This document shows positions 10,720 to 23,835 of a stretch of DNA of 64,000 nt, one piece after another (position 1 is the stretch's first letter; every line of letters begins with the position of its first letter). The stretch is from Periplaneta americana (Eukaryota; Arthropoda; Insecta; Blattodea; Blattidae). A program made the translations under genes and the position numbers. The notes beneath the pieces are model-generated. The model was given only the letters and a program-made list of their open reading frames with translations, was not told the origin of the DNA and did not search any database. Where the stretch lies: positions 208,820,298 through 208,884,297 of the forward strand of contig NC_091119.1 in the NCBI RefSeq assembly GCF_040183065.1, in the 5' to 3' direction.

Positions 10720-12249
10720 ACAGTATAATACCTCAGCTCAACGTTAATTTGTATGTGCGCGTCGCTTATTTGTGTACCAAGATCGTCAGTCCGGAAGCCG
10801 TCTGCTTTTCTTGACACAGAATACTTACCGGATATTTATAATTAGTACGATGCCAGAAACAAGATGACCATCCCAGATTTACAGACGTTGATGGTGATGG
10901 TATTTAGATTGTGCGTTCGGGTCCAATCACAACACTGACACATGCCAACTACCAGTTCCGTGCAATACGGCGTATTCCAGTCTCGTGTGATTTACAAGAT
11001 ATTCGGTCACCATAAATGTGAAAGGTCAACAGTGGGCCTTCGTCAAGTGAAGGTCACAGATGAACTTTCTCTACTCTCTCTGCTGTAACACTTTCACTCC
11101 AGTCGCATCTTCATTTCAAGTACCATTGAATGATTTGCTGGACCATACTGCACACGTCCGCTCTTGCTTGATTCATACTTCCGCAAAATGCTCCAAGACA
11201 AGGAAATGTTTTCTTACAGCCTACTGTATTACTGTTAAATCTGTGCCTTCATGTCCGTTATTATAGGCTACACAATACGTCAGTCGATAATATCTAACCG
11301 CACACAAATGTTAGAGATCATCAGCAAAGTTACGTATCCATACGTATACAATAATCATTGACTTGAGAAAAATTTAGCCTTCGACAACTAAAGGCTGTGT
11401 GATGTATCTTGTCTCACTGTGAAAAGAGAGAGAAAGGAGATATGTCTTACTTCGTCTATGTTGTTATGGCGATGGGGGAGTGGAGCGATGCCGTCCATCC
11501 ATCCAGTGTCGGAAGGGACTAGTTGATACATTCTGTAGCGGAAAATAAAATAACAAAATATCTCTCTTCGTACTATATAGTTCCGTCACTGAACTTGTAT
11601 TTCAAGAAACTGAGTTCCGGCAGCCTGTACAATAACAAGGTTTACAACCCTCCTATAATCTCCACCCTCATTTGAAGGGACTTGGTTTTATTGCTACTGA
11701 GACAAGATAAACCTTACCAGGTATAAGTAGCCTATGCTTCTCGGCACTAGCGACATCTATGAACCGCTCGTAGAGTTGGGGGAATAACGACAAGTTAAGG
11801 ATCCTGCCATTGAAGAAATAAATAAACCATTATCAGTTTGCAAGGTTGATGGAGGATTTTACACAAGTGTCAACTGCGAGTAAAAAAAGAAGAAACAACG
11901 CAACCTGCAGTACACATATCGTTTGCTCTTAAAAGAGCAATTTGTAGAGTTTACCAAAAATAAATGTTTAATTCAACTTTAAAAAGTGATTTTAAATGTG
12001 TGTAAGATAAAAAAAAGAACTAGCCATTGTTTTCTGGTAGACACACTCTGACGCTGTATCATCTCATCACTATCCTGATGTTCCGATAGGCAGGAATAAT
12101 CAAATAACTTATTTCGGCTAAAATCAGGGATGTTTTCATTAACTAAATGTCACAAACTCTCACTCGGGTTCGCATGACATCCATTTCACACGTTGTCTCT
12201 AAAGTGACGAGTGTTAACTGTGATGGCGGTATCTTTCATTTTCAATGAG
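10720..12249. other. Mostly unassigned; short repeat K at 11744-11790
   Basis: The phrase CTAGCGACATCTATGA then CCGCT and GTAGAG recurs at 49186-49230, so a short interspersed repeat is present. The rest shows no supportable gene. Confidence 0.5.
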
Positions 12250-12430
12250 TTCTATGACAAGGTTAACAGGCTTGTTAGGGGCCTATCTCTTCCACTGAAG
12301 AGATCTGTGACAAGGTTAGAGGGTTTGTTAGGAATCCTATCTCTTCCACCGACAGAGTTCTGTGACAGACGGCATGGACTTCTATGATAAGACTGAAAGG
12401 CTTGGTCAATGGACAGCTATCTCTTGCACA
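12250..12430. repeat. Degenerate ~54-bp tandem repeat
   Basis: TCTATGACAAGGTTA near 12250 and TCTGTGACAAGGTTA near 12304 start two well-matched units with GTTAGG and CCTATCTCTTCCAC inside. Partial units start near 12358 and 12381. Confidence 0.75.
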
Positions 12431-13038
12431 AAAAGTCCGCCTTTGTGTCTCTAAAAATGAAAAAATATAAATAAATACATGCGCATAATTATTCATAACC
12501 CTTGCAATCCTCTCTGGGAAGTTACGCATAAAGCTCTACTCAATTCTCTCGCAATTCCATCACGATCGCAAAGTTGTCATGATCATCACACAGACTTGTC
12601 TGTGTCCAAGGGAACATAAATTTGAACATACAATTGCTATTATTAATATTAGTAACTAGCAGTACTAGTGATGTTTACGAAACCGATCTTTGGACGAAAT
12701 AAATTTATGACTGACTGACTGAATGGTTGACTCAGTAAGTTTTTTTCAATAATCCATTAATTAATTTCAGGAGTGATATCTGATAATGATGTGAACCAAA
12801 TACATTCAATAGTTCAAGAGAAATTTTTGTTCACGACATGCAGGAAGCAACTTTTTCATACTTATCACAACTGATGAAAATACTTCTTTCGTTTCATTCC
12901 ACTGCTTGAGTTGCTGACTGGAGATTCACAGAATGTCTGCTAGTATTGTTCCTAGCACCCTCATAAACTCAAGCTTCGTGACTGTATATACTAGACTGTG
13001 GTATAATTGAGGTTTTGTTAATAAAAATATGTGATTAA
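12431..13038. other. Nothing recognised
   Basis: No coding frame or element supported; AT-rich. Confidence 0.4.
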
Positions 13039-15306
13039 CAGGGTTGCCATCCGTCCCGATTTTGTAGGGATCGTCCCTACTTTATTGTTCCGTGTCCCGA
13101 AAATAGTATGATGGAGCACTCTAACGTCCCTATTATTCTGTTTGTGTTATGAGCATGCCGACTTTTGTTATCGAGTTTTCTTAAGGCTATATGTCAAATA
13201 TCAGATTATATTAGCATTTTCTCAATAGCAATGACTTCAAAATTAAGTTGGTCATCCTGATAACTGTTTAAATCTAAAATACACGGAACGGAATGCAAGC
13301 AACAATGGGTTCGTGTTAGATTACGTGATAGAAGATCGCAGAGCGGTATGAAGGGGCAGTTCTTTGTTGTGCAGGCTAGTAAGAGGAAGCCTTTGTTTAC
13401 TCATATACTGAAAGTGATTTTAGGGGTTCTCGTATCAAAAATGTTGTCTAAATTAAAGGAAAATAGCAGCGGAGTGAGTTCAGTAATAGTTACGACAGTC
13501 AAAATGAAAAACGCAAGGAAAAGATGAAAAGAATGTGTAGGCCTACATTTCGTAATGAATGGTTAGACGATAACCAGTTCAAAAGCAGGTTAGTTAAATG
13601 TGATGACGAAGACGAAGTCTTGGCAAAATGCATAGTGTGTCCTGCTTTGTTTTCAATAAAGAGCGAAGGTAGTAAGAAAACATTTACAAAGAGCTAAACA
13701 TAAACTTTCTCTTGCATAAAGTTCTAGAAATAAATCAAATGATAATTTTTTAGCACGAAACATTCTCCTATCTGAAGTGAAGCTGCAGGTTAGGCCTACA
13801 GCTGCTGAACTGTCGTTCGTATGTCATGCAATTATGCATACCCACAGTTATCTTTTTACTGATTGTGTCATTAAGTTAGCGCCTGGAATTTTCAAAGATT
13901 TGAAGTTACGTCCAAAACTTCATTGTGAACTTACAAAATGTGAGATTCTTGTTCAAAATGTGTTAGCCCCTCATTCGGTAGAACTAGTAGAGAATTACTT
14001 AAAAGATTACTTTTTTTTTCTCTATTTCGACACATGCCTCCAATAAAGGCAATATTAAGTGCTTGCCAGTCTGTATTAAGTATTTTTCTGGGATTAGAAA
14101 AAGTGCTCAGTTTTTATGATGGTGCTAATGAAATAGCTGACACTATTTTTAGGAGCTTCAATCTATTTTAGATGAACACAATTTGAAAGTTCCTAATGTA
14201 TAAAGTTTCGGTGCAGACAATGTAGCAGTGAATTACGGAAAACTCCATTCAGTTTTTCAGAATTTCAAATCTTTAAAGAGTAACATAATTCAAGCGAATT
14301 GTGACTGTCACGATTCGTAACATGGTGAAAGATGCGTGCAAAATGATAAAATTTTATCTCGCGTGCCTAGTATTAAAATGTTATAATGAGTTTTCATCTT
14401 CCAGTAAGAAAACTAATGAACTCAATTTTTTTTTTTTTTTTCAGTTCGTTGAACAAGAATATTCGGTGCTTGTCCCTGTTGCCAACTCTAGAGCGTTTGC
14501 TTAAAAATTGGAAAGTTATACAATCCTATTTTCTCTCTCAAGGAGAAGAAACAAACACTTTAATATGGACTTTCGTAAGAGGAGAGGACGAAGAAGATGA
14601 ATGATCACTTCCCTTTTTTATATGTAGGCCTATTTCATGCATAACCATATGAATTTTATTACGACAACAATTTTACAGCTCGAAAATAAAACAGTTCAAC
14701 TTACTGATCTTTGTGCTATTTTAGAACCTCTAAATAAAAACGTTTAATCTAGATTAAAAGACAAGTTTTATAAGTTTCAAGTTCATCAACATTTGAAGAA
14801 GTTAAGCAAATCGGACCAGGGAATATTTAGAAGGGATGTTGTGAATGTCTTGATATCAGGAGCCTTCACTGCTCAAATAACTGGTTCAGTTTCAAGAACT
14901 CTCCTTTTAAGAAATTCGTTGTCTTGAATTTGAAAGAAGTAGAGATCTTTGATAGTCTTAGAGATATTGTAAACGATCACAAAATAGAAGTAACGGTGAT
15001 GAATTGTATAATGAATTTGTGGTTCTAAGAAATGTTATTGAAACCAAAAAATTTAGATTTACCAACTGAGCAAAAATGGGATCATTTCTTTAACAAATAT
15101 GCAGCCCCTAAACTCACTGAAAATAGTCAAATTTGTGTTGTCCGTTCCTGTCCGTAACGCACATGTAGAAGGAATGTTTTCCTTATTTAAAAACTTGTAG
15201 ACTGATGACGTGATGAGAGAAATAAATTATTCAGGTGAAATTCTTCATTGTTTGGTACACTCTTTTAACACTTGTATCAAAGATGTTGCAGTTCCTACTT
15301 ATATAA

Positions 15307-15320
15307 TCACTTCTTTACTG
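15307..15320. repeat. Target-site duplication of SINE B, left copy
   Basis: CACTTCTTTACTGT recurs at 15550-15563 on the other side of the SINE. Confidence 0.85.
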
Positions 15321-15550
15321 TTATGTTTTTTTTTTTTTAACTAACGACGCTCACAACTGCAGAGGTTATATCAGCGTCGCCAGATGTGCCGGAATTTTGT
15401 CCCGCAGGAGTTCTTTTACATGCCAGTAAATCTACTGACATGAGCCTGTCGCATTTAAGCACACTTAAATGCCATCGGCCTGGCCCGGGATCGAACCCGC
15501 AACCTTGGGCATAGAAGGCCAGCGCTATACCAACTCGCCACCAGGTCGAC
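15321..15550 (-). mobile_element. SINE family B, full copy (minus)
   Basis: On the minus strand it reads GTCGACCTGGTGGCGAGTTGG (A-box region), GCGGGTTCGATCCCGGGCC (B box), a body with GCATTTAAGTGTGCTTAAATG (an internal hairpin), then GACGCTGATATAACCTC...GAGCGTCGTTAG and a poly-A (poly-T on plus). It is flanked by a 14-bp target duplication, so it inserted into the hAT relic by target-primed reverse transcription. Confidence 0.92.
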
Positions 15551-15600
15551 ACTTCTTTACTGTGTTAATATTACACAAACACCTCTAAACTAGTGAGCCA

Positions 15601-16280
15601 GGTATTTAAGACAGTAAAGAAGTTCTTGTTTATCAGTGAGTGAACTTGTTAAAATAAATTATAATGTGAGTTGCTCCGAATTCCATCGATGTGCCCTACA
15701 TGAGAAGCAACTTCTAAATGCCCCATCCCCATTGATTTATAAAGCATCATGTTCGCACTAAGGTAAGCATGATTGATTAAGGGGACACCAACTATATTTT
15801 GGAACTTTTTCCCTATTTGACCAATCTTTTTCAAATTTGGAGAAAAAGTTTAATATACACATGGAAAGTAACATGCAAAATCTCAGCTCATTAGATCCAA
15901 TACTTTTCAAAATAAAAAAATATTTCAATGTTTAATCAATCATTAATTGAAATATCACTTTTAATTATCATTTTTTATTTTTTGGCTTTGTGCATTTGAC
16001 TGTGACTTCTCAATGAATAGGGGAAGAATTCTACGTATTGATTTAGTTCTGTCACGTAAATTAGTGTAGAAATTTAATTTTTCATTTCCATGACACTTTT
16101 TCTCCAATTTTTAAGTTGAGTGTCCCCTTAAATACTTTAGAAATGCTGAATGTAGTATTTGTAGTATATTTTAATTTGAATAATTTTGTGTATTTAATTT
16201 TAAAACGGGATACAGGATGTTTCAAGGGTTCCGACTTTTGACTTCTTCAAGGTAGACAATCCACTGATTAATATAGGCCT
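15601..16280. other. Nothing recognised
   Basis: AT-rich, no supportable gene. Confidence 0.4.
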
Positions 16281-16326
16281 GTCCACACCTGTGGAATAAC
16301 GGCTAGCGCATCTGGCCGCGAAACCA
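16281..16326 (+). mobile_element. SINE family A, 5' head fragment
   Basis: GTCCACACCTGTGGAATAACG, then GCTAGCGCATCTGGCCGCG and AAACCA match the head of the 28052 copy and stop abruptly before the B box. Confidence 0.8.
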
Positions 16327-17318
16327 TACCTAAACTCTGACATTAATGGAAGAGCTAGGACCTCACAAAAATTTTGTTGCACATATGCATTGATTATTTA
16401 CGAGCAAGTATAAGGTGAGGAGGCGAGACCTGGCATGTGAAGGAGAAGAATGAGCTATCAGAAAGACAGTTCCTTTGATACGAATCTACTGACACGAAGT
16501 TCATCTCAGACTAAAACTTATCTTCCCTCTCCATACCCAATGGTGATATTGCCACGGCACATGATAAGGGCAGGTGTTGCCTTCTCTGCTGTACTGTCAC
16601 GACTCTGATTCAACGTTAAGGGGAGCAGTAGAACATTTTCCTTCGGCAGGAATATAAATATCTATGTATGGGTATTAAAGTAAACTAAAAATAAACTTTA
16701 GAGATTAATACTTTCACTTGAAGTGCTCTATTTTCAAAATCTGAAGATTTGATGTTAGAATTATTGTTACTTGCAATATATTCTACTGTGAATTCAAGAT
16801 CGTAATTTGAAACAGTTCTAACATAAAGAATAGAGCAAAGTACTGTATTATACAACTGAAACTTGAATGTTTTCAGGTCTACGAAGCGACAAGCACGCGC
16901 TCCATTATTGCGGAAGAATATCCATGGCAGATGAGTTCGCTACTTGACATTTTTGGTTGCCGCAAAACCGCTTGGAAGACACTGCTCTGAGCAAACGCGG
17001 GCGGGCGTCTGTAGTGTTTACTGTTGTTGACACAGGCTGGCGCTTTCTCTTGGCAAGCACTGCGCTCGTCAAGTGTATTATACAACGTAACATGCTTCCT
17101 ACAAAAAGAACCCATCAGTTTATTGCGATGATCATCTGCACCGATTGATCAGAGTTCAAACCCCGGTCAGTTCAGATACCCCAGCAAGCAGAGAGCATTA
17201 ATAGATACTTTCTGTAGTTACGATGGCTGTTAGTGCTATTAGTGCCCAGGTCTTCAACAGTACCGTAGCGTATTGGGAAAGTCAGCAGATCTGTCACAGA
17301 GGATAAAGGTCCTATTGA
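16327..17318. other. Unassigned stretch
   Basis: A B-box-like GAGTTCAAACCCCGG lies at 17153-17167 without a matching A box. A GC-richer patch lies at 16870-17080. No gene supported. Confidence 0.4.
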
Positions 17319-17655
17319 AAGAACAGAGATGCTGTATTCACAACGTGATATTGCAAAAATATTTCCCAAAAATCTGTTAGCCGAATCAGCGTTTCGGTCA
17401 AAGTTGGGAAGGATCATGCTACAAAACGAAAAGGTAAGTGCCGAAAACCAAAACTAAGCTCTCGAATGGAGAGGAAACTTGTGCAGATGACTAGCCTATG
17501 TCTAACAGAAGGGTAGCTAGCAAAGATATCTGGGGTAGAAGTATCGCCGTCTATCGTTTGGAGACGCTGGCACGCCGGCCACGTAAAGAGGCAAAGATTA
17601 CGCTGCAATGGCCGAAAAGAGGCTCTTGTGGGCCAGGGAGGTTCAAGGGAATGAC
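17319..17655 (+). pseudogene. Tc1-like transposase N-terminal relic
   Basis: It shows YSQRDIAKIF (first HTH), then after a frameshift KRKGKCRKPKLSSRMERKL (GRPRK-like linker), LAKISGVEVSPS (second HTH) and LRCNGRKEALVGQ. This order matches the paired HTH DNA-binding region of Tc1-like transposases. Several stops and frameshifts occur and no catalytic DDE segment follows. AAG|GTAAGT occurs at the end (17660) and inside (17425); I treat these as chance. Confidence 0.6.
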
Positions 17656-17669
17656 TGCAGCAAGGTAAG

Positions 17670-18170
17670 TTGTCATAATATTTTCACTGTAATTATTACA
17701 ATATAGTAGATTCAAGAATTCCTAGGGATTTAAATACAGATTCAAAATTTATTTTACAGATGAGAGGGAAAAATCGATGGTAATGGCTTATTTATTATAG
17801 AAAAACTGAAAAATTGAACGCATTTACTTCTTCGTTAGCCGCTAACGGACGAATAAGTTCGAAAGACGCGTTGCAAGAAATATCCTCAGTGTTATCGGTC
17901 CGTAATTTAGAGATCTGTTTCCCTCCTATAATAATATTTATTCCTCCGTTAGACAGCCATCTTACGTAGTTTATTTTGATTCTTCATAATGTAACCTGTG
18001 TGAGTCAATGGCTACATTTGCAGGTAAATAAAAAAAATATCAAAATTATTTTCTCAAAATAGACAAACTTCTTATAGGCCCTATAATATATGTTTCTGCT
18101 TTGCAAGATCTTCTGTTCAAGAACAAAATATTAATAGCCTACACTGTCCAATTTTATGAATGCAAGAATA
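17670..18170. other. Nothing recognised
   Basis: No supportable gene or element. Confidence 0.4.
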
Positions 18171-18184
18171 ATGTAGTTAATCTA

Positions 18185-18223
<39 letters not shown>
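18185..18223. repeat. (AAT)n microsatellite inside a short duplication
   Basis: About 13 AAT units. ATAATGTAGTTAA-TCTAAA on the left is repeated as ATGTAGTTAAACTAAA on the right, so the tract is flanked by a ~17-bp direct repeat. Confidence 0.95.
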
Positions 18224-18224
<1 letters not shown>

Positions 18225-18239
18225 TAGTTAAACTAAATT

Positions 18240-19440
18240 ACCATTTTTGTAGATAGAGGTAGGCCTATCTCTTCTTAGCCATCGATATACGATAATTTGA
18301 TTTATTTATTCATTAATTCTTCGAATAGCGAAGTTATTATTTATTTCCTTAATACAGACTTTACTTCATTGTCTGACGATGAGGCTATGTGCTCTGTAGT
18401 CTGTCTTTTTATTTTCTATAAAATTAATGCACCCGTGCGCTATTTCTAATAACAAATAGGCATATTTATCTTTCTCACTGAAACTTCTGTTCCTGATTTC
18501 TTTCTGGTCCGTATTAGTCTATATTTAATGGAAATTTAACAACAATAAAAGCAATGCCTCACATCAGTCTTGCAGCCGATGTTCACTTTTTATTCACTCA
18601 CGTACTATTGCGTCGCATGAAATCCAAAGATGCTTGGTTAGCGATCCAATAACTAGTGGCCCGTTAAATGTCTGTTCTGCAACCCGACGTTAGAGATTAA
18701 CATTATCCCTTAAAAGTGGAAGCTCACATACTGACACACGCTTCAAACGCTCGAGGACTTGAATCATAGAGGATGGAAAGTCGAGGACTAAAACTCAGAA
18801 CGTCGTTGCGACGTCACTTAGTCCATCCTAGAGTTGAACAACGGTCGAGAAAGCAAGACTAAAGCGTCCGCAAAACCGAAAATACGCATGACGGTATTGC
18901 CTACATCGTTGACTGCTTGTAAGCGACGTACGTTCAAGACATCGGGAGTGGTCAACTCTCGAACGTCAAGCAGCCTTGAATCGTCACAGTTGTTTATACC
19001 AGACTGAACTTTTATCTGTTTTGGCAACTGTTATATATGTATAAACAATCAAGTAGCCTATTTGAAACATCATCTATACCTTCCAGTATATAATAATCTT
19101 TATTTAATTACTAGGCCCTTATTAAAAGACTAGAAATTTTTTCGCATGTTTGAGATCAAGTGTACAATCTCAAGTAAAAGTATTAACGCTTTATTTAACG
19201 TTATGTTTTATGTTTCTTAGAAATGCAAATTATTTAAGAATTGTTTTCTATTTATATAACCATAGGTAATATCTGATAATAGAACCAGAACATTTTGATA
19301 GCTATAATACTGTTATGTTTTGTCTTTTTTGTTTCAATTAAACATCTTCAATGTTATTTATTTCAATAATGTATGTTACAAAATCTTCCGACGCCAACGA
19401 AATGCTATTTCGAGAATGATGAGCGAGACTCGAAACGCAC
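18240..19440. other. Nothing recognised
   Basis: No supportable gene or element. Confidence 0.4.
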
Positions 19441-19447
19441 AAGAGTT

Positions 19448-19486
19448 GCGAGACGATACGAGACGAGACGAGACGAGACGAGACTC
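19448..19486. repeat. (GAGAC)n pentanucleotide repeat
   Basis: CGAGA/GACGA pentamers in tandem. They create the Arg/Asp/Glu-rich frames that cross here on both strands, which are not genes. Confidence 0.9.
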
Positions 19487-19489
19487 GAA

Positions 19490-21545
19490 AGACAAGTGCA
19501 ACGAACAAAGCGAGCGAGAGCGGCAGTTAGTTTGTTCATCTCTAATCTGCACTATGAAACTTGAAGGCCTATTACTGCAGTATGATGCTATCTGGAGTTC
19601 AATTTGTTCTCCTCTCTTCGACCTTCTACAATCGCATATGTGTAACTTGAAAATTGTCAATAAACCAACTGAGACACGAAAGCATAAGAGAAGGCACAGA
19701 TTCCAGCCAACCTGCCGAACTTGTCTTTACGCAATCGCGGAGTCATGAAGAGTGATCTAAGAGGAAAACAAGCAAATAATTATTGTAAGTAGTGTGTAGC
19801 AATGTGAAACCACATGGAAAGCAATTCGAGTTATGAAACACGCAAGGACGAGAGGAGACCCAGCTACGGGGAGAGGGAAGACGGGAACTCAAGTCCTGCG
19901 ATGACATCTTCCGAAAGTTATTAATTAAGGGAATATCATGTATACAAAGAATCGAGATGCTTATAATACGTTACTGAGAAAATATTCATATCAATCCACT
20001 GAAAAAATGAAACGCAAGACTACGGAACAAAGTACAATACTGGGGCATGCCGTATTTTTGGTAACAGCGATACGCGCGATATTTCTCACAATTGCTTTCT
20101 TCAGCATTTACCCTTCTAGATGCCCAAAGTACAAGCAAACAAACTAGCGAAATAGGAGAAATGTGTGAATAACCACGAAATATACCCCCCTCTATCGTAA
20201 AAACTATTAAATAATATGCACCAAAATGTTATTCAATATTGTTAAAAATCATGTTTTGTGACTTTAGTTTCAGTTAATTTGCCAGTAGTTTGGTATTGCC
20301 AATGTTTCTATATTTTCTCGATGGGTATTGTGTACATTGACATTCAAAGATATCTGACCTTACTAATCGACAGTGATCGATAATTTGTTGGTTAAGTGTA
20401 GTTTTCTTCAGTTATTACTTCTATGAATAGAGAGCGAAGATAATAAGTAACGAGATAAACGCAATGGGCTGAAGATCACACATTGAAGTCAAATTTCATC
20501 TAAATGAACATGCAACATTTTGAAGACTTTGCTACGAAGCAACACAAGAATTAAACTGCTGTATCTTCAGTGATGCCAACAGGAAAGAGATTGCAGAATA
20601 TCATAGATAACTCTAAGGAGTTGAGCTGAAAGATGGGTTAGTGCAGTATTAAAGAAAGGCACTCTATTGTATGCTACATTGTTATAGGAGGCTCCAGTTA
20701 CATTAATGGTCTGTTCTACCAATCGGCCTTGAGGACACTGTTTCGATATCGGATGGAGACGTAATTTTTCTGTCAGTGAAGGCATAGAGTATAGATCAGT
20801 GGTCGTCAGCGCTCGCTGAAACGGGTATTGGGTAAGGAGTGTATCGGAAAATGCACAAGGGAGAGGGAGAAAGCAGCCGTAGCTGATGCGGTACTGTAGC
20901 TGTATACGAGGACACTAAACATTATCATGTCGTAGCTCCTTTGATAGTCAATCAATCGCGCTGTAATTTTTAGGATTCATAGATCAATTGAAGAAACCGT
21001 AGAAAAAATTTCGAAATCAAAATCTTTTTTGGAAAGTGAAAAAAAAATACTAACTTCGAAGTAATCTGTTCAAAATAGACATTGACACTCTCAAAAGTTG
21101 GTAAACGGCAAACTTCTTTATTTTTCACTTTAGATGGGGTCAAAGCGAGAGAAATGTTTATAAAGAATGAAAATTAGTTTTAAAACTGGTTGGTATTCAA
21201 AATCTTTACTAGTTTCCGTAATTCGGCTAGTTAAACAAAGGAGTAGTTTCGTCTGGAGGACTTCCGTATGCAGAGTGACTGAACTTATGTCTGTTAGAAC
21301 TGTGGATTCTCATAGAAATCATCGCGGTGATTTCAAATTTGTTTTCGAAATGTTTCCATTGATTAAAGTTTTCGAGTTAATCGTGAGTTTTGAAATTAAA
21401 AAAAAAATAGTTATATTACATAAATTGCATATTATATGCTGATTGAACACTAGTATGACATGCTTTGAAATTCAGAAAAATGAAAAGAATACCATAGTAG
21501 TCTTTATATTTATTATTGGTATTACTGTCACTATTACTATTACTA

Positions 21546-21576
<31 letters not shown>

Positions 21577-22299
21577 TATGTGAACTGAAGGTCTTGTTTC
21601 ATTTTCCTGCTCTAGCACAAGAGTCATTCCACTTCAAACCTATCAAGATTTGATATTGATTTCTCCAATTTTTTTTTCGGGCACTTATACTCTAAAATAA
21701 ATTTGATCCCTGCATATTTTTTTCTAGTAATCTAATCTCGGCAGATGATAAATTACAAAATTTTCGAGAAACCGTTTGTACCAAGTCATCGGATATACCT
21801 TTAGAGTTTCAATGAAGTATCGCAACCTGCACTTTTTGAGGAACATAAAAGAAAATTATTTTCCGCTGAACGTCCTTTTAATTCCACTGACGCCTCTAGC
21901 GATAGAAGTGCCAAAGTTTGTGCCATGGCACCAGTTCACCATGTTGAAGTAGGGAAGGAGTCGCACTGGTACATTGTTACACAACAGCTTCGATAGTTAA
22001 GAAAAATCGGCCTAATCTTACCCAACTTTCGTTCCGCCAAGTGTAGAAATATATTTTGATACTAGCTCTTCCGTGGAACTTACCATGAGAAAATATGAAC
22101 ATTAACGAAGAATCCTTTCGTCACCCGCACCCAGTCGGCAAACAAATCTTTAAGAGTAATTAATTAGCAACAGAGCAAGCCGTGGGATCGCACGCAGCTC
22201 CCATGTGAAATCCCTTCCTACGCCGTTGCAGTAGGAAGACATTTACTCGAATACAGTTGCTTGTCTGCGAGCTGGGTGAGAAGACCAGTGATTTCCATT
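19490..22299. other. Unassigned stretch with one microsatellite
   Basis: (ATT)n with a few ACT units lies at 21530-21579. A 20-base segment at 20916-20935 is repeated exactly, inverted, at 51731-51750. No gene supported. Confidence 0.45.
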
Positions 22300-22590
22300 C
22301 CAGTAAGTAAAAAGTAAAGCGTTGTGCAACAGCCCATGAAGGGCCATGGCCGACCAGACGACTGCTAACATGCATCAGCAGAGGTGAACAACCGTCCAAC
22401 CAGTACGGGGGGAACATGTGGTCAGCATGATGATCCGCAGCTCCCCAAATTCATCACGATATTGGGTGGGCACCGGTCCCATGCACTGGTCGAAATTACA
22501 TGAGAAAATTTCTTCCCCATGAGGACTCGAACTAGCACGCATTCCGTGACTCCCAGGCAGGATGCCTTACGCCACGGCGCGGGATTAAGT
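22300..22590 (-). mobile_element. SINE family E (minus)
   Basis: Read on the minus strand: TCCCGCGCCGTGGCGTAAGGC (A box), GTGCTAGTTCGAGTCCTCATG (B box), GAAGAAATTTTCTCATG, GGGACCGGTGCCCACCCA, GGGGAGCTGCGGATCATC, and near the 3' end GGCCATGGCCCTTCATGGGC. It is a tRNA-headed SINE with a structured ~280-bp body. No clear target duplication. Confidence 0.75.
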
Positions 22591-23465
22591 TTGTTCATAA
22601 TAAATATAATACGAGATATCTCTCGGGCTTCCGTAGTAATCTACAAGCAAGATTGACAGATTTCTCTTAAGAAATGACGATTTTAATCGATATTTTGTAA
22701 ACATGGTTATTACAGATTAATCGTCATTATACAACAGGCTTGAACACAAAAAATTGAAAGGAAATGCCAATTTGTTTAAGATATTTAGGCAAGTTTGAAA
22801 GTTTTGAAACAATAAACAAGATTAAATTCATTAACAAAATTCATCAGCCTTGAGCACACACATAATGTGAATGCTAATATTTTTCTGATAATTTGGCTTC
22901 TTTTTAAAACTTGACGTCCCCTTTACAAATTTAAAAATGACTCGGCATGATTTATTACGTCTAAAGTTCCGCGAAGCTTTCATTTAGAATTCTAGAACAT
23001 CATTTCACTTATTCTCAATTAAAGACAACTCTCTCTCTCTCAACAAAGTCATTAGGTTAGGAATGCTGCATACAATCACTGATATGATAAGCGTATTTTA
23101 TCTGCAGATCTAAAAGAGAAATAACAGAATAGTGTTGACGCTTCAGTATCTTACGTTCCAATCTATAATGCTGATCTAAGATCCACGGAATGCAATAAAT
23201 GAATCAGCAAAACTACTTTACATCACTTTATGAAGTGCTCAAAGTAACCTTTATTAACATAGATGCAGTTACGAACTGTTTTACGGAGAAAACTAGGAAA
23301 GGAAGACTGCAGGATAACCATAGCAGACGCCTTGCTGCAAACTGAAATGTACTGGTAACAACCCGTACCACGTAGCCTACACAATGAAAAGCAAAACATA
23401 GCTATGCAGAAGAAACTACCGAAGTACTATCTAGTGGTGCGAAATGTCATATTTGGCATTTGAAC
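22591..23465. other. Nothing recognised
   Basis: No supportable gene or element. Confidence 0.4.
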
Positions 23466-23495
23466 AGCTGTGTAAGTACGGAAGGTGATGTACAG

Positions 23496-23541
23496 GAATC
23501 AATGAAGATGGAGCCAAAAGCGAACGGTGAGAAAAGTAAGT
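23496..23541 (+). promoter_or_regulatory. Weak candidate start codon plus splice donor
   Basis: ATCAATGAAGATGGAGCC has two ATGs in one frame, followed 11 codons later by GAAAA|GTAAGTTTT, a good donor. No core promoter is visible upstream and the peptide is too short to identify, so this could easily be chance. Confidence 0.15.
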
Positions 23542-23835
23542 TTTGTAATGGTTACTTTAGTATTTGTACCTTCTATGCCTTCAAAATTTGAAATGCCCAT
23601 TTCTTCTTAGGATTCTACTGCATTCTAGAGAAAAATGTTTCAGATTAAAGTTGCTTAACTTTTACAGAAAAGTCTAAATATCTGAACATTACGCCATTAA
23701 TCCATTTGCTAGGCTAAGTTATCCACCAGTTACCACGAAGGCACGTGTTACAGAAAAGTTGTCAATGTTCTTCTCTGGAAAGCTCCTTTCTGTTATAAAG
23801 TTAAGAAACATCAGCATTTAGATTTCTACCTTCAT

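Larger units (their letters stand above)
13039..15600 (+). pseudogene. Degenerate hAT-type DNA transposon
   Basis: The left end CAGGGTTGCCATCCGTCCC has the CAGGG start typical of hAT termini. Translation in broken frames gives a BED/ZBED-like block (FRNEWLDDNQFKSRL, then CIVCPALFSI with a C-x2-C pair) near 13540-13680. Central transposase segments follow near 14440-14600 (FVEQEYSVLVP, ERLLKNWKVIQSYF). A late segment near 15060-15200 has LPTEQKWDHFF, APKLTE and NAHVEGMFSLFKNL, resembling the hAT C-terminal dimerisation motif. Multiple stops and frameshifts make it non-functional. A SINE is inserted at 15321. The right terminus was not found. Confidence 0.8.

Noticed and set aside
17425-17670. 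Two GTAAGT donors as evidence of a gene
   Set aside because: They lie in or at the edge of a Tc1-like relic with stops; no acceptor-bounded coding exon seen.
19320-19748. 142-codon frame with DETRRDETRRD
   Set aside because: The repeat is the (GAGAC)n tract; the frame is open on both strands because of it.
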